63,715 nt of DNA. Origin: Rhodobacter sp. (lineage in GTDB: Bacteria; Pseudomonadota; Alphaproteobacteria; Rhodobacterales; Rhodobacteraceae). The notes below the pieces were generated by a model. That model did not search any database, was not told the origin of the DNA, and was given only the letters and a program-made list of their open reading frames with translations. The position numbers and the translations under genes were made by a program. The stretch covers positions 1-63,715 of the forward strand of contig JADCDI010000035.1 in the NCBI GenBank assembly GCA_020251025.1. Reading direction: 5' to 3'. Shown here piece by piece: positions 18,677 to 28,140 of this stretch; positions within the stretch are counted from its first letter, which is position 1, and each line of letters begins with the position of its first letter.

Positions 18677-19672
18677 TCAGTTGACGCGGGCCACAACGTA
18701 ATCGGCAAGATCATCCAGCATCGACTTCAGCGGGTGGTCCGGCAGAACCTGCAGGGCCGCACGCGCCTTTGCCGCCCAGGCCAACGCGTCTGCCCGCGCC
18801 GCTTCCATCGCGCCATGCCGGGCCATGATGGCCAGTGCCTGCGCAAGATCGCCCTCGTCCTGGCGGCCCGTCTCGATCACCCGCACCCAAAAGGCCCGCT
18901 CTGCAGCATCGGCCCGCGCCACGGCCTTGATCACCGGAAGCGTCACCTTGCGTTCCCGGAAGTCGTCGCCGGTGTTCTTGCCGATGGCGGCGGAACTGCC
19001 GCCGTAGTCCAGCAGATCATCCACGATCTGAAAGGCAATCCCAAGGGCATCGCCATAATCACGCAAGGCCAGAACCCATGGTTCCGGCGCACCGGCGACC
19101 ACGCCGCCCGCTTCGGTTGCGGCGGAAAACAGGGCGGCGGTCTTGCCGCGCACGACCTGCAGGTAAATGCGTTCATCCGTTGCCAGATCCTGCGCGGCCG
19201 TCAGCTGCAGCACCTCGCCTTCGGCAATCACCGCCGAAGCATTCGCCAGAATGTCAAGCACGCGCAGACTGCCGGTTTCCACCATCAGCTGAAACGACCG
19301 CGCGAACAGATAATCGCCGACCAGCACGCTGGACTTGTTGTCCCACAGCAGGTTTGCCGTGGGCCGCCCGCGCCGCCGCCTGCTTTCATCCACCACGTCG
19401 TCATGCAGCAGCGTGGCGGTGTGAATGAATTCCACCGTTGCCGCCAGATGCACGTGGAACGGCCCGCCGTAACCGCACAGCCGGGCGGCGGCCAGCGTCA
19501 GCATGGGGCGCAGGCGCTTGCCGCCGGCTTCCACCAGATGGGCCGTCACCTCCGGGATGCGGGGCGCGTGTTCGGACGTCATCCGCGCCCGGATCAGCAC
19601 GTTCACCGCAGCCATATCTGCGGCCAGCCAGTCTGCCAGCCGTTCGTGCGGCTTCACCGAAAGCTCGTCCAA
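18677..19672 (-). CDS. ispB: Long-chain polyprenyl diphosphate synthase (ubiquinone side chain)
   Basis: This trans-prenyltransferase makes the octa- to decaprenyl tail of ubiquinone from IPP and an allylic primer. Both aspartate-rich motifs are present (LLHDDVVDESRRRRG and QIVDDLLDY), with GGKRLRPML and GKTAALF. I chose a TTG start at 19672 (L-D-E-L-S-V-K-P-H-E-R-L) because GGGGAAGAG lies just upstream and the conserved N-terminus KPHERLADWLAADM follows. This gives 331 residues; a GTG at 19657 is an alternative. The first in-frame ATG is too far inside. Product chain length cannot be read from sequence, but decaprenyl is likely for this group. Confidence 0.9.
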   Translation of the reverse strand: MDELSVKPHERLADWLAADMAAVNVLIRARMTSEHAPRIPEVTAHLVEAGGKRLRPMLTLAAARLCGYGGPFHVHLAATVEFIHTATLLHDDVVDESRRRRGRPTANLLWDNKSSVLVGDYLFARSFQLMVETGSLRVLDILANASAVIAEGEVLQLTAAQDLATDERIYLQVVRGKTAALFSAATEAGGVVAGAPEPWVLALRDYGDALGIAFQIVDDLLDYGGSSAAIGKNTGDDFRERKVTLPVIKAVARADAAERAFWVRVIETGRQDEGDLAQALAIMARHGAMEAARADALAWAAKARAALQVLPDHPLKSMLDDLADYVVARVN

Positions 19673-19735
19673 ACCCGTCTCTTCCCCATCCGGATGCACC
19701 GCAGAGCGTCTCGACAAGGGCCTGCCGCGCCGACT

Positions 19736-19963
19736 ATGTCCGTCATCATGAAAGAACTTCTGCGCAGCAGCGACCCGACGGTCATCGCCTTTGCCTCGGC
19801 CCTTCTCGAGGGCGAGGATATACCGGTCTTTCCGATGGACGTCCACATGAGCATCCTGGAAGGATCCCTTGGGATATTGCCGCGCCGCCTGATGGTGCGC
19901 GATCAGGATCTTTGGCGCGCGCGGATTGTCCTGCGCGACAACGACATTCCGACGGGGCTGTGA
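19736..19963 (+). CDS. DUF2007-family small protein
   Basis: This 75-residue protein begins MSVIMKELLRSSDPTVIAFA and contains SALLEGEDIPVFPMDVHMS, typical of DUF2007, annotated in databases as a putative signal-transducing protein without experimental support. It is divergent from ispB, with a 63-bp gap between starts, and its stop shares a base with the following methyltransferase start (TGATG), so the two are co-translated. Confidence 0.8.
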   Translation: MSVIMKELLRSSDPTVIAFASALLEGEDIPVFPMDVHMSILEGSLGILPRRLMVRDQDLWRARIVLRDNDIPTGL

Positions 19964-20724
19964 TGTTCCACCCCGAAGAGTTGACCGATGACGGGTTCCT
20001 GGGGCAGCGACTGCACATTCTGCAGCCACGCCAGGGCTACCGTGCAGCGACGGACCCTGTCTTGCTGGCGGCAGCCGTGCCGGCCCGAAGCGGCGACAGC
20101 GTTCTGGAGCTTGGGTGCGGGGCGGGGGTGGCCAGCCTGTGCCTTGCCGCGCGCGTCCCCGGCCTGGGCCTGACCGCCCTGGAACGCCAGCCCGCCTATG
20201 CCGCCCTTGCCCGGATGAACGCCCGGCGCAACGGCCTGGGCCTGACCGTGGTAGAGGGCGATCTTGCCGCCATGCCCAAAGGCCTGCACCGCCCCTTTGA
20301 CCATGTGATGGCCAATCCGCCCTATTTCGCGGCCGGCGACGGTACCGCAGCCGGCGATGCCGGCCGCGAGGCCGCCCTGCGCGAAGACACGCCCCTTGCC
20401 GCCTGGATTGACGCCGCCACGCGCCGCCTTGCGCCCGGAGGCTGGCTTACGCTGATCCACCTTGCCGCGCGCCTGCCCCACCTTCTGGCGGTCATGGACA
20501 GGCGGATGGGATCGCAGTCGGTTCTTCCCCTGGCACCAAGGCCGGGCCGCGCCGCCAGCCGGGTGATCCTGCGCGCCCGCAAGGGCGGGCGGGCGGCGTT
20601 CCGGTTGCTCTCCCCGATGGTCCTGCACGACGGGGCCGCGCATGACGCCGACCGCGACAGCTTCACCGCCGAGGTCCGGGCCGTGCTGCGCGACGGGGCA
20701 GATCTTTCGTCCCGCTTCGTTTGA
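19963..20724 (+). CDS. tRNA1(Val) (adenine-N6)-methyltransferase-like protein
   Basis: The 253-residue protein has a Rossmann methyltransferase fold. The SAM-binding motif is LELGCGAGVASL (about 47-58) and the catalytic motif is NPPY in HVMANPPYFAAGDG, characteristic of N6-adenine methyltransferases. The N-terminal DGFLGQRLHILQPRQGYRAA is typical of the TrmN6/YfiC group. It probably methylates adenine 37 of a tRNA using SAM. It is coupled to the DUF2007 gene upstream. Confidence 0.85.
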   Translation: MFHPEELTDDGFLGQRLHILQPRQGYRAATDPVLLAAAVPARSGDSVLELGCGAGVASLCLAARVPGLGLTALERQPAYAALARMNARRNGLGLTVVEGDLAAMPKGLHRPFDHVMANPPYFAAGDGTAAGDAGREAALREDTPLAAWIDAATRRLAPGGWLTLIHLAARLPHLLAVMDRRMGSQSVLPLAPRPGRAASRVILRARKGGRAAFRLLSPMVLHDGAAHDADRDSFTAEVRAVLRDGADLSSRFV

Positions 20725-20823
20725 CTTGTCGCCAGTTTCCGCCGATGCGCCAGCAAGACATGATGACACGACTCGCCCTTTGTGATGATCTGATGACACG
20801 GGGTCTTTCAAAGGAGAACGGAC

Positions 20824-20991
20824 ATGACGGTTGCTTCGCATCTGCAGGAACTTCGCCGGAAACATGAAACCTTGTCGGCCGAGGTCGAGCAGGCCCAGCG
20901 CAGCCCCGGGACGGATGACCTGAAAATCGCCCAGCTCAAGAAGCAGAAGCTTCGCCTGAAGGAAGAAATCACACGCCTCAGCCAGGCGTAA
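20824..20991 (+). CDS. YdcH-like DUF465 coiled-coil protein
   Basis: This 55-residue, highly charged helical protein contains HLQELRRKHETLSAEVEQAQ and LKIAQLKKQKLRLKEEITRL, the DUF465 (YdcH) pattern. A strong ribosome-binding site (AAAGGAGAA) lies just upstream. Members are widespread in proteobacteria with no established function. Its last 14 bp overlap the convergent EamA gene. Confidence 0.85.
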   Translation: MTVASHLQELRRKHETLSAEVEQAQRSPGTDDLKIAQLKKQKLRLKEEITRLSQA

Positions 20992-21853
20992 CCTTTCGGG
21001 CGCTGGCGCGTGCCGCCAGCGCCGCGCCCCCGGCAATCAGCCCTGCCGCGACCAGGATCGCGGGCGATGCTTCTGCGATGCCCGCAGCAACCAGGGCAAG
21101 CGTGGACAGAAGCGGTGCGGCATAGGATGCCACGCCCAGAAGCTGGATATCCCCGCGCTTCATCCCGATGTCCCATGTGAAAAAGGCGACTCCGACCGGC
21201 CCGATGCCCAGGGCAAGAACGGCCAGCCACCCCCGGGGGCCGTCCGGCCAGACCGTCTGTTCCAGCATGACATGCGCCAGCGCGGACAGGCCCGCCGTCG
21301 CCAGACAGAAAACAGCGACGCTGGCCGTCGGAACCGAGCCGAGGCGACGCGACAGCACCGAATAGACAGCCCAGGTAACCGCGCAGGCGAAGGCCAGAAG
21401 CAGACCCGGCAGCGCCGGGGCCGTCATGGTACCGGCACCCCGCAGCACAATCAGCGCTGCCCCGCAGAACGCCATCAGGGCACCTGCAATGTGCAGCGCG
21501 CCAAGGCGTTCGCCCGGCAGAAGTCCGGACAGAAGCACGATGAACAGCGGCCAGAGATAGGCGATCAGACCGGCTTCGGCCGCCGGTGCCATGCGCAGCG
21601 CGCTGAAATACAGAAAGTGATAGCCAAACAGACCCAGCGTGCCAAAGGCATAGACCGTCCAGCGAACGCGGCCCAGCGCCCGCACCTCGCCCGACCGGGC
21701 CACCCAGACCAGACCGATGACACCCCCGATCCCGAAGCACAGCGCGTTCAGCAGCAAGGGCGGAACCGGGGCGGACTGCACCGTCAGCAGGGCCAGAAGC
21801 GACCACAGCAGAATCGCAGTGAAACCGGTCAGGGTGGCGCGGGTGCGGGACAT
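20978..21853 (-). CDS. EamA/DMT-superfamily transporter
   Basis: The protein is 291 residues with ten predicted membrane helices in two EamA repeats (e.g. LTGFTAILLWSLLALLTVQS and FGTLGLFGYHFLYFSALRMA; second repeat AFACAVTWAVYSVLSRRL). The aromatic-amino-acid/metabolite exporter group (YddG-like) has this layout. I chose MSRTRATLTG as start because it directly precedes helix 1; an upstream ATG at 21889 is possible. The substrate is unknown. Confidence 0.85.
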   Translation of the reverse strand: MSRTRATLTGFTAILLWSLLALLTVQSAPVPPLLLNALCFGIGGVIGLVWVARSGEVRALGRVRWTVYAFGTLGLFGYHFLYFSALRMAPAAEAGLIAYLWPLFIVLLSGLLPGERLGALHIAGALMAFCGAALIVLRGAGTMTAPALPGLLLAFACAVTWAVYSVLSRRLGSVPTASVAVFCLATAGLSALAHVMLEQTVWPDGPRGWLAVLALGIGPVGVAFFTWDIGMKRGDIQLLGVASYAAPLLSTLALVAAGIAEASPAILVAAGLIAGGAALAARASARKVTPG

Positions 21854-21892
21854 GGCCGCGGTGATGCCGCAACTGCGCCGCGCCGCCAAGCG

Positions 21893-21918
21893 AAAAAGGC
21901 CCGCCGAAGCGGGCCTTT
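21893..21918 (-). terminator. Rho-independent terminator of phbB
   Basis: AAAGGCCCGC and GCGGGCCTTT form a perfect 10-bp stem with a 4-base loop. On the minus strand the stem is followed by a run of T (opposite AAAAA at 21893-21897). It lies 20 bp after the phbB stop. Confidence 0.85.
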
Positions 21919-21937
21919 CACGCGGCAGGGTCGGCCG

Positions 21938-22663
21938 TCAGACCACGAATTGTCCGCCGTTGGCCGAAACGGTTGATCCGGTGATGAACCCGGCATCATC
22001 CGCGGCCAGAAAGACCACGATGCGCGCGATTTCTTCCGGCTGGCCCAGACGGCCCACCGGAATCTGCGGAATGATCCGTTCGTTCAGCACCTTTTCGTCA
22101 ATGGCGCGCACCATTTCGGTGCCGATGTAGCCCGGGCATATGGCGTTGACGGTGATCCCGGCGCGCGCACCTTCCTGGGCCAAAGCCTTGGTAAAGCCCA
22201 GATCGCCGGATTTGGCGGCAGAGTAGTTGGCCTGCCCCGCCTGCCCCTTTTGCCCGTTGATCGACGAGATGTTGATCACGCGTCCGAACTTTCGGTCACG
22301 CATGCCGGACCACAGCGGATGGGTCATGTTGAACAGGCCGGTCAGGTTGGTATCGATCACCTCTTTCCACTGGCCGGGCGTCATCTTGTGGAACATGGCA
22401 TCGCGCGTGATGCCCGCATTGTTGACCAGCACGTCGACCGGCCCAAGATCGGCCTGCACCCTGGCAATCCCTGCCACGCAGGCATCGTAATCGGCCACCG
22501 ACCACTTGTAGGTGGCGATCCCCGTTTCCCTGGAAAAGGCCGCCGCAGCCTCGTCATTGCCGGCATAGTTTGCGGCAACGCTGTATCCCGCCGCTTTCAG
22601 GGCCACGGAAATGGCCGCGCCAATGCCGCGCGATCCACCGGTCACCAAAGCCACTCGTGCCAT
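21938..22663 (-). CDS. phbB: Acetoacetyl-CoA reductase
   Basis: The protein is 241 residues, a short-chain dehydrogenase. It has the NADP(H)-binding TGGSRGIG, NNAG, catalytic Ser in NISSINGQKGQ and YSAAK (Tyr and Lys). INGQKGQAGQANYSAAKSG and ICPGYIGTEMV are typical of PhbB. It reduces acetoacetyl-CoA to (R)-3-hydroxybutyryl-CoA for polyhydroxybutyrate storage. It is downstream of phbA with a perfect 25-bp palindrome in the gap, and is closed by a strong terminator. Confidence 0.96.
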   Translation of the reverse strand: MARVALVTGGSRGIGAAISVALKAAGYSVAANYAGNDEAAAAFSRETGIATYKWSVADYDACVAGIARVQADLGPVDVLVNNAGITRDAMFHKMTPGQWKEVIDTNLTGLFNMTHPLWSGMRDRKFGRVINISSINGQKGQAGQANYSAAKSGDLGFTKALAQEGARAGITVNAICPGYIGTEMVRAIDEKVLNERIIPQIPVGRLGQPEEIARIVVFLAADDAGFITGSTVSANGGQFVV

Positions 22664-22715
22664 GCTTGTCTCCTTCAGCAGCCCGATCTTGAAAGACTCT
22701 TATCGAACCGCAGAT

Positions 22716-22740
22716 TGATGCGCAATATTATTGCGCATCA
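22716..22740. promoter_or_regulatory. Perfect palindrome between phbA and phbB
   Basis: TGATGCGCAATA and TATTGCGCATCA form a perfect 12-bp inverted repeat around one central T. It lies about 30 bp after the phbA stop and about 55 bp before the phbB start. It has no T-tract, so it looks more like an operator or mRNA stem-loop than a terminator. A PHB regulator such as PhaR is a candidate binder, but the sequence is not proven to match its site. Confidence 0.75.
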
Positions 22741-22771
22741 ATCCCGGACCAAAGCCGGGGTCACGGCAAGG

Positions 22772-23947
22772 TCAGGGGCGTTCAAGGCACATGGCCACGC
22801 CCATGCCGCCGCCGATGCACAGGGTCGCAAGGCCGCGCCGGGCATCGCGCCGTTTCATCTCATACAGCAGCGTGTTCAGGATCCGCGCGCCAGAGGCCCC
22901 GATCGGATGGCCGATGGCAATGGCGCCGCCGTTCACGTTCACGATATCCGGGTTCCAGCCCATATCCTTGTTCACCGCACAGGCCTGCGCCGCAAAGGCC
23001 TCATTCGCCTCGACCAGGTCCAGGTCGGCGGCCTTCCACCCGGCCTTTTCCAGCGCCTTGCGGCTGGCGAAGACCGGTCCCACGCCCATGATCGACGGGT
23101 CGAGCCCCGCCGTGGCGTAAGACGCGATGCGGGCAAGCGGCGTCAGGCCGCGCCGCTCGGCCTCGGTGGCGCTCATCAGAAGCACGGCTGCGGCACCGTC
23201 GTTCAGGCCGCTGGCATTCCCGGCGGTGACAGAGCCTTCCCTGGTGAAGGCCGGCTTCAGCTTGGCCATGGCGTCGACCGTGGCCCCGTGGCGGATGTAT
23301 TCGTCGGCATCCACAGTGACATCGCCCTTGCGGGTCGAAATCACGAAGGGAACAATCTCATCGGCGAACTTCCCGGCCTTCTGGGCGGCTTCGGCCTTGT
23401 TCTGGCTGGCCACGGCAAAGCTGTCCTGCATCTCGCGGCTGATCTGCCACTGGCTGGCCACGTTTTCGGCCGTCTGGCCCATGTGATAGCCATTGAAGGC
23501 ATCCCACAGGCCGTCCTTGATCATCGAATCGATGAACTTCATGTCGCCCATCCTGGTGCCTGCCCGCAGATGCGCGACATGGGGTGACAGGCTCATGCTT
23601 TCCTGACCGCCCGCCACGACGATGGCGCTGTCGCCCAGCTGGATATGCTGTGCCGCCAGCGCCACCGCGCGCAGCCCCGATCCGCAGACCTGGTTGATCG
23701 ACCAGGCCGACGCCTCCTGCGGCAAACCGGCCTTGATATGCGCCTGACGCGCCGGGTTCTGGCCCTGGCCTGCGGTCAGCACCTGACCCAGGATGGTTTC
23801 GGAAACCTCGCCCTTTTCCACCCCGGCGCGGTCCACCACGGCTTCGACGACCTTTGCGCCCAGATCATGCGCGGGCGTATTGGCGAAAGCGCCGTTGAAG
23901 CTTCCGACGGCGGTCCGCGCGGCCGATACGATTACGACATTGGTCAT
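22772..23947 (-). CDS. phbA: Acetyl-CoA acetyltransferase (beta-ketothiolase)
   Basis: The 391-residue biosynthetic thiolase condenses two acetyl-CoA to acetoacetyl-CoA, the first step of PHB synthesis. All catalytic groups are present: nucleophilic Cys in [10 protein letters not shown] (about 88), [20 protein letters not shown] (His about 348) and Cys in CIGGGMGVA (about 378). It precedes phbB in the same direction. It contrasts with the other thiolase in this window (3131-4225), which lacks the second cysteine. Confidence 0.97.
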   Translation of the reverse strand: MTNVVIVSAARTAVGSFNGAFANTPAHDLGAKVVEAVVDRAGVEKGEVSETILGQVLTAGQGQNPARQAHIKAGLPQEASAWSINQVCGSGLRAVALAAQHIQLGDSAIVVAGGQESMSLSPHVAHLRAGTRMGDMKFIDSMIKDGLWDAFNGYHMGQTAENVASQWQISREMQDSFAVASQNKAEAAQKAGKFADEIVPFVISTRKGDVTVDADEYIRHGATVDAMAKLKPAFTREGSVTAGNASGLNDGAAAVLLMSATEAERRGLTPLARIASYATAGLDPSIMGVGPVFASRKALEKAGWKAADLDLVEANEAFAAQACAVNKDMGWNPDIVNVNGGAIAIGHPIGASGARILNTLLYEMKRRDARRGLATLCIGGGMGVAMCLERP

Positions 23948-24063
23948 GCTGAAGGTCCCTTTTTCCCAGGCCGGTCACGGCGGAGTGCATCCGCCGCCTC
24001 GCAGCATGGCCTAAGCCGGGGGACAGTCAAGCGCAAGGCACGGGGGATGCCTTTCGGCGCGCG

Positions 24064-24888
24064 TCACGCGCGCCGGCGCGCCCCGGCCAGGCCCGGTGCG
24101 CGTGCCGTCACCGGCATGCCGAACAGATAGCCCTGAAGGCAATCCAGGCCCTGCTGCCGCAGCCAGGCGGCCTCCTGGGCAAGCTCGACCCCTTCGGCGA
24201 CCACGACCATGTCGAACTGCCGCGCGATCATGACCAGGGCCCGGACCAGAATCTGGTTGTCCGCATTGCGGTGGACATTGGCGATGAACTGGCGGTCGAT
24301 CTTGACCATGTCGAACGAAAAGTCGCGGAAATAGCGGAACGAGGTCTGGCCCGCCCCGAAATCATCCAGCGCAAACGAAATGCCGCGCCGCTGCAGGCCG
24401 GTCATGAAGGCCGTGACTAGGTCCGGCCGGGCCATGGCAGAGGCTTCGGTGATCTCCAGGATCAGCCGTTCGGCAACGGTGTCGTCCAGCGCCAGTCCCG
24501 CCGCCAGCGTTTCCATCCAGCGCACCGCGCCGATTGACCGCGCAGACATGTTCACGGCCAGCCGCAGGCCGGGGTCAAGCCGCAGCGCCTCCAGCCCAAG
24601 GGCCAGGGCGACGCGGTCAAGCTCCGGCCCGGCGTCCGTCGCCTCGACCGCGGCGATGAACTCGCGCGCCGGTATGGGGTGACCCGTGATGTCCAGGATC
24701 CGGATCAGACCTTCGTGATAGGCGATCCGGTTCGGATCATCGGCTTGAACCACCGGCTGAAGCGCCAGGGCAACACGGTTGCCTTGCAGGGCCTGCCGCA
24801 CCATCGCCAGGGTCGCACCGTCTTTTTCGGAAGGTGTCACGGCAAGCGGCTGGTCCGCCTGCTGCCGGTTGTCCGTTTCTGTCGACAT
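24064..24888 (-). CDS. EAL-domain cyclic-di-GMP phosphodiesterase
   Basis: The 274-residue protein is a stand-alone EAL domain with a short N-terminal lead and no visible sensor or membrane segment. The signature triplet reads EGL (YHEGLIRILD). The other metal and substrate residues are present: NMSARS, EITEAS, LDDFGAG, KIDRQFI, AEGVE and QGYLFG. It should therefore hydrolyse c-di-GMP to pGpG in the cytoplasm. It is an isolated minus-strand gene next to tag. Confidence 0.88.
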   Translation of the reverse strand: MSTETDNRQQADQPLAVTPSEKDGATLAMVRQALQGNRVALALQPVVQADDPNRIAYHEGLIRILDITGHPIPAREFIAAVEATDAGPELDRVALALGLEALRLDPGLRLAVNMSARSIGAVRWMETLAAGLALDDTVAERLILEITEASAMARPDLVTAFMTGLQRRGISFALDDFGAGQTSFRYFRDFSFDMVKIDRQFIANVHRNADNQILVRALVMIARQFDMVVVAEGVELAQEAAWLRQQGLDCLQGYLFGMPVTARAPGLAGARRRA

Positions 24889-24955
24889 GGATTGATCCTG
24901 CCCCTGGGTGACGCCATCCTGCGGCCACAGCCCTGAACATCAGGTTAACCCGGTC

Positions 24956-25555
24956 ATGCCCGCAGAAATGATGCCCCCCGGACCCGCGCGCTGCCCCTGG
25001 TGCGGCACGGACCCGGTCTATGTCGCCTATCACGACAGGGAATGGGGCGTGCCGGAACGCGACAGCCGCGCGCTGTGGGAAAAACTTGTGCTGGAGGGGT
25101 TTCAGGCCGGGCTGTCCTGGATCACCATCCTGCGCAAGCGCGATGCGTTCCGGGCGGCCTTTGCCGGCTTCGATCCGCGGATCGTTGCCCGCTGGGGCGA
25201 ACCCCAGGTGCAAAGGCTTCTGGGCAATGCCGGCATCGTACGACACCGGGGCAAGATCGAGGCTGCGATCCAGTCCGCCCGCGCCTGGGAACGAATCGAG
25301 GACCGGCAGGGATTTGCCGGTTTCATCTGGCAGCACAGCGACTGGCACCCGGTACAGAACAGCTTCCGCACCCCGGCAGAGGTGCCTGCGCAAACTGATT
25401 TGTCCCGCCGCCTGTCCCGGGCGCTGAAGGCGGAAGGGATCCGGTTCAGCGGCCCGACGGTTGTCTATGCCTTTCTGCAGGCGGCAGGCGTGGTGAACGA
25501 CCATCTGCTGAGCTGTCCCCGCCACGCCGGGGTTGCCGCCCTGGCGCAGGGCTGA
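24956..25555 (+). CDS. tag: DNA-3-methyladenine glycosylase I
   Basis: The 199-residue protein shows the Tag signature: zinc-binding [20 protein letters not shown] near the N-terminus, [20 protein letters not shown], and the C-terminal zinc ligands in HLLSCPRH. It removes 3-methyladenine from alkylated DNA in base-excision repair. The ATG at 24956 follows GTTAACCCGGTC; MMPPGP two codons later is an alternative start. It is convergent with the tlpA-like gene. Confidence 0.95.
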   Translation: MPAEMMPPGPARCPWCGTDPVYVAYHDREWGVPERDSRALWEKLVLEGFQAGLSWITILRKRDAFRAAFAGFDPRIVARWGEPQVQRLLGNAGIVRHRGKIEAAIQSARAWERIEDRQGFAGFIWQHSDWHPVQNSFRTPAEVPAQTDLSRRLSRALKAEGIRFSGPTVVYAFLQAAGVVNDHLLSCPRHAGVAALAQG

Positions 25556-25566
25556 CGGCGCGGCAG

Positions 25567-26115
25567 CTACTGCCCCGCCACCAGCGCGCCCAGCACGGCC
25601 CGCGCGCTGGCGCTGTCCCATTCGGCATCGCCGGTCAGGCGGGCCACCTCGCGCCCCTCGGGGTTCAGGATCACCGTCACCGGCAGGCCCAGCACACCCA
25701 TGTTGCGCGCCAGTTCCGACCTGGGGTCGCGCAGGACGGGAAGGGCCGTCACCCCGGCCTCGCCGTAGAATTTCGCAATTGCCGCGACCGAATTGCGGCC
25801 CGTCGCCACCGGCAGCACGGCGATCTCGGGCATGGCGGCCTGCAGCCGGTCGAGCGAGGGCATTTCATGACGGCAAGGCGCGCACCAGGTGGCCCAGAAG
25901 TTCAGCACCACCCACTGTCCCTGCCAGTCGGACAGCAGACGTTCCGCGCCATCCCCATCCTCAACGGCAATGGCCGGTACTTCCGCCGCCTCGGCGCTGA
26001 ACACCAGCTTCTTCATGTCGCCCTCGCGCAGCGCTTCGGCCGCAGGTCCGGCAAGGGCGGTATTTGCAGTAAGGCACAGGGCCGTATAAAGACCGATCAC
26101 ACCACCGCGCAGCAT
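25567..26115 (-). CDS. TlpA/ResA-like thiol-disulfide oxidoreductase
   Basis: The 182-residue protein has a signal peptide or membrane anchor ([20 protein letters not shown], then LAG) and a periplasmic thioredoxin fold with the WCAPC active site ([17 protein letters not shown]) and the cis-Pro loop ([10 protein letters not shown]). Members reduce disulfides in apocytochromes or copper-site proteins. The start was set at 26115, which leaves 21 bp to the divergent argH start; this head-to-head pairing of argH with a TlpA gene is common in Rhodobacteraceae. Confidence 0.9.
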   Translation of the reverse strand: MLRGGVIGLYTALCLTANTALAGPAAEALREGDMKKLVFSAEAAEVPAIAVEDGDGAERLLSDWQGQWVVLNFWATWCAPCRHEMPSLDRLQAAMPEIAVLPVATGRNSVAAIAKFYGEAGVTALPVLRDPRSELARNMGVLGLPVTVILNPEGREVARLTGDAEWDSASARAVLGALVAGQ

Positions 26116-26136
26116 TATCCCTCCAAGGGGCCCCAG

Positions 26137-27549
26137 ATGACCAAACCGCCCCAGTCCCCCCCGGCCCCCGCCGCAAATGCGATGTGGGGCGGGCGTTTCA
26201 CCGCCGGACCGGATGCCATCATGCAGGCGATAAACGCGTCCATCGGTTTTGACCGGCGGCTGTACGCACAAGACATTCAAGGCTCCCGCGCCCATGCCGC
26301 CATGCTTGCGGCGACGGGCATTCTGACCAATAAGGACGCCGAGGCGATCGGGGAAGGCCTGCTCACGGTCTTGTCAGAGATTGAGGCGGGAACCTTCCGG
26401 TTTCGCGCCGATCTGGAAGACATCCACATGAATGTCGAGGCGCGGCTGAAAGAGCTGATCGGCGAACCGGCCGGGCGGCTGCACACCGCGCGCAGCCGCA
26501 ATGATCAGGTGGCGGTCGATTTCCGCCTGTGGGTCCGCGATCAGTGCGATGCCGCGATCACCGGGATCGAGGGCTTGATGCGCGCCTTCCTGGCGCAGGC
26601 CGATGCCGGGGCGGATTGGGTCATGCCCGGTTTCACCCATCTGCAAACCGCCCAGCCGGTGACCTGGGGCCACCACATGCTGGCCTATGTCGAAATGCTG
26701 TCCCGCGACCGGTCGCGCTTTGCCGATGCGCGCGCGCGGATGAACGAATGCCCGCTGGGGGCGGCGGCGCTGGCCGGAACATCCTTTCCGATTGACCGGC
26801 ACGCCACGGCGGCGGCCCTTGGCTTTGCCCGGCCCACCGCCAATTCGCTGGATTCGGTATCGGACCGCGATTTCGCGCTGGAATTCCTGTCGGCGGCCGG
26901 CATCTGTGCCATGCACCTGTCGCGCTTTGCCGAAGAGCTGGTGATCTGGTCATCGGCGCAGTTCCGCTTTGTCCGCCTGTCAGACCGCTGGACGACCGGC
27001 AGCAGCATCATGCCGCAGAAGAAGAACCCCGATGCCGCAGAACTGCTGCGCGCCAAGCTGGGGCGCATTCTTGGCGCGACGGTGGCGCTGTTCACGGTGA
27101 TGAAGGGCCTGCCGCTGACCTATTCCAAGGACATGCAGGAAGACAAGGAACAGGTCTTTGACGCCGCCGATACGCTGATGCTGGCACTGGCGGCAATGAC
27201 CGGCATGGTGGGCGACATGACGGCAAACCGCGACAGTCTGGCGGCGGCGGCTGCATCCGGCTTTTCCACCGCCACCGATCTGGCCGACTGGCTGGTGCGC
27301 GCGCTTGGCCTGCCCTTCCGCGAGGCGCATCATGTGACCGGCACGCTGGTGGCCCGGGCAGAGGCGCTGGGCATCGACCTGCCGGGGCTGACCCTGGCAC
27401 AGATGCAGGCGGTCCATCCCGGCATCACCGAAGGCGTGTTCACCGTGCTGGGGGTGGACAATTCGGTTGCCAGCCGCACATCCTATGGCGGGACCGCGCC
27501 GTCGCAGGTCCGCCGTCAGATTGCCCGCTGGAAAGAGGTGCTTGCATGA
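26137..27549 (+). CDS. argH: Argininosuccinate lyase
   Basis: The 470-residue enzyme cleaves argininosuccinate to arginine and fumarate, the last step of arginine synthesis. Family motifs are [40 protein letters not shown]-like ([13 protein letters not shown]) and the superfamily loop [12 protein letters not shown] with the catalytic serine. The start at 26137 is close behind AAGGGG. Its TGA overlaps the next small ORF by 4 bp. Confidence 0.97.
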   Translation: MTKPPQSPPAPAANAMWGGRFTAGPDAIMQAINASIGFDRRLYAQDIQGSRAHAAMLAATGILTNKDAEAIGEGLLTVLSEIEAGTFRFRADLEDIHMNVEARLKELIGEPAGRLHTARSRNDQVAVDFRLWVRDQCDAAITGIEGLMRAFLAQADAGADWVMPGFTHLQTAQPVTWGHHMLAYVEMLSRDRSRFADARARMNECPLGAAALAGTSFPIDRHATAAALGFARPTANSLDSVSDRDFALEFLSAAGICAMHLSRFAEELVIWSSAQFRFVRLSDRWTTGSSIMPQKKNPDAAELLRAKLGRILGATVALFTVMKGLPLTYSKDMQEDKEQVFDAADTLMLALAAMTGMVGDMTANRDSLAAAAASGFSTATDLADWLVRALGLPFREAHHVTGTLVARAEALGIDLPGLTLAQMQAVHPGITEGVFTVLGVDNSVASRTSYGGTAPSQVRRQIARWKEVLA

Positions 27550-27692
27550 TCCGCTGTCTTGCCGCGCTTGCCGTTCTTGCCGCCCTTGCGGGCTGCGGGG
27601 CCGACGGCCCGCCACTGCGCCCGTCGGACGCCGCCGCAAGCGGCATTGCCGTGACCGGTGAGGCGCGCATGGGCGTGGTGACAAACCAATGA
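27546..27692 (+). CDS. Very small lipoprotein
   Basis: This 48-residue product ([20 protein letters not shown] ...) has a lipoprotein signal peptide with lipobox LAGC, so it should be lipidated on Cys16 and anchored in a membrane, leaving a mature part of about 33 residues. It overlaps the argH stop by 4 bp, and its own stop overlaps the next gene by 4 bp. Such argH-linked mini-lipoproteins (LptM-like in size) are common in alphaproteobacteria; the function is unknown. Confidence 0.8.
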   Translation: MIRCLAALAVLAALAGCGADGPPLRPSDAAASGIAVTGEARMGVVTNQ

Positions 27693-28009
27693 TCGCGCCG
27701 CTGCGCCTTGTCTGGCTGGGTCTGGCGCTTTGGGGGGCCATCCACCCGATGTACTGGTTCCTGCGGTATATGCGGGAAAGCGGCACCGGGCTGGGCGGGC
27801 TGATCGACGCGTGGTATGTCAACGCCTCCACCACCGGGCTGACCTGGGACCTGACCATTGCGGCCATCGCGCTGACGGTGTGGATCGTCGCCGAAACGGT
27901 GTCGCGCCGGGCATGGCTGAACCTGATCGCCATTCCGGCCACCTTCTGCATCGGCGTCTCCTGCGGGTTGCCGCTGTATCTGTTCCTGCGCAGCCGTCCC
28001 GCCGCCTGA
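27689..28009 (+). CDS. DUF2834 membrane protein
   Basis: The 106-residue protein has three membrane helices. The pattern LWGAIHPMYWFLRYM, GGLIDAWYVNASTTGLTWDL and TIAAIALTVWI is that of DUF2834. No function is known. It is coupled by ATGA overlaps to the upstream lipoprotein and argH, so it is the third gene of that operon. Confidence 0.82.
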   Translation: MIAPLRLVWLGLALWGAIHPMYWFLRYMRESGTGLGGLIDAWYVNASTTGLTWDLTIAAIALTVWIVAETVSRRAWLNLIAIPATFCIGVSCGLPLYLFLRSRPAA

Positions 28010-28140
28010 TCCACCCGGTTTTCGTTCGGCGACAAGGCCCCGCGCGTGCACCGGGGCGGGACCGTGCCGCGCGCATTGGGCAATTGCGTGGCGCTGACCT
28101 TCTGTTACACCCGCCACACCCGCCCCTGACAGGACCCGGC

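Noticed and set aside
20756-20808. Direct repeat TGATGACACG in front of the DUF465 gene
   Set aside because: Only two short copies with no further structure; could be chance or a weak regulator site, not enough to call.
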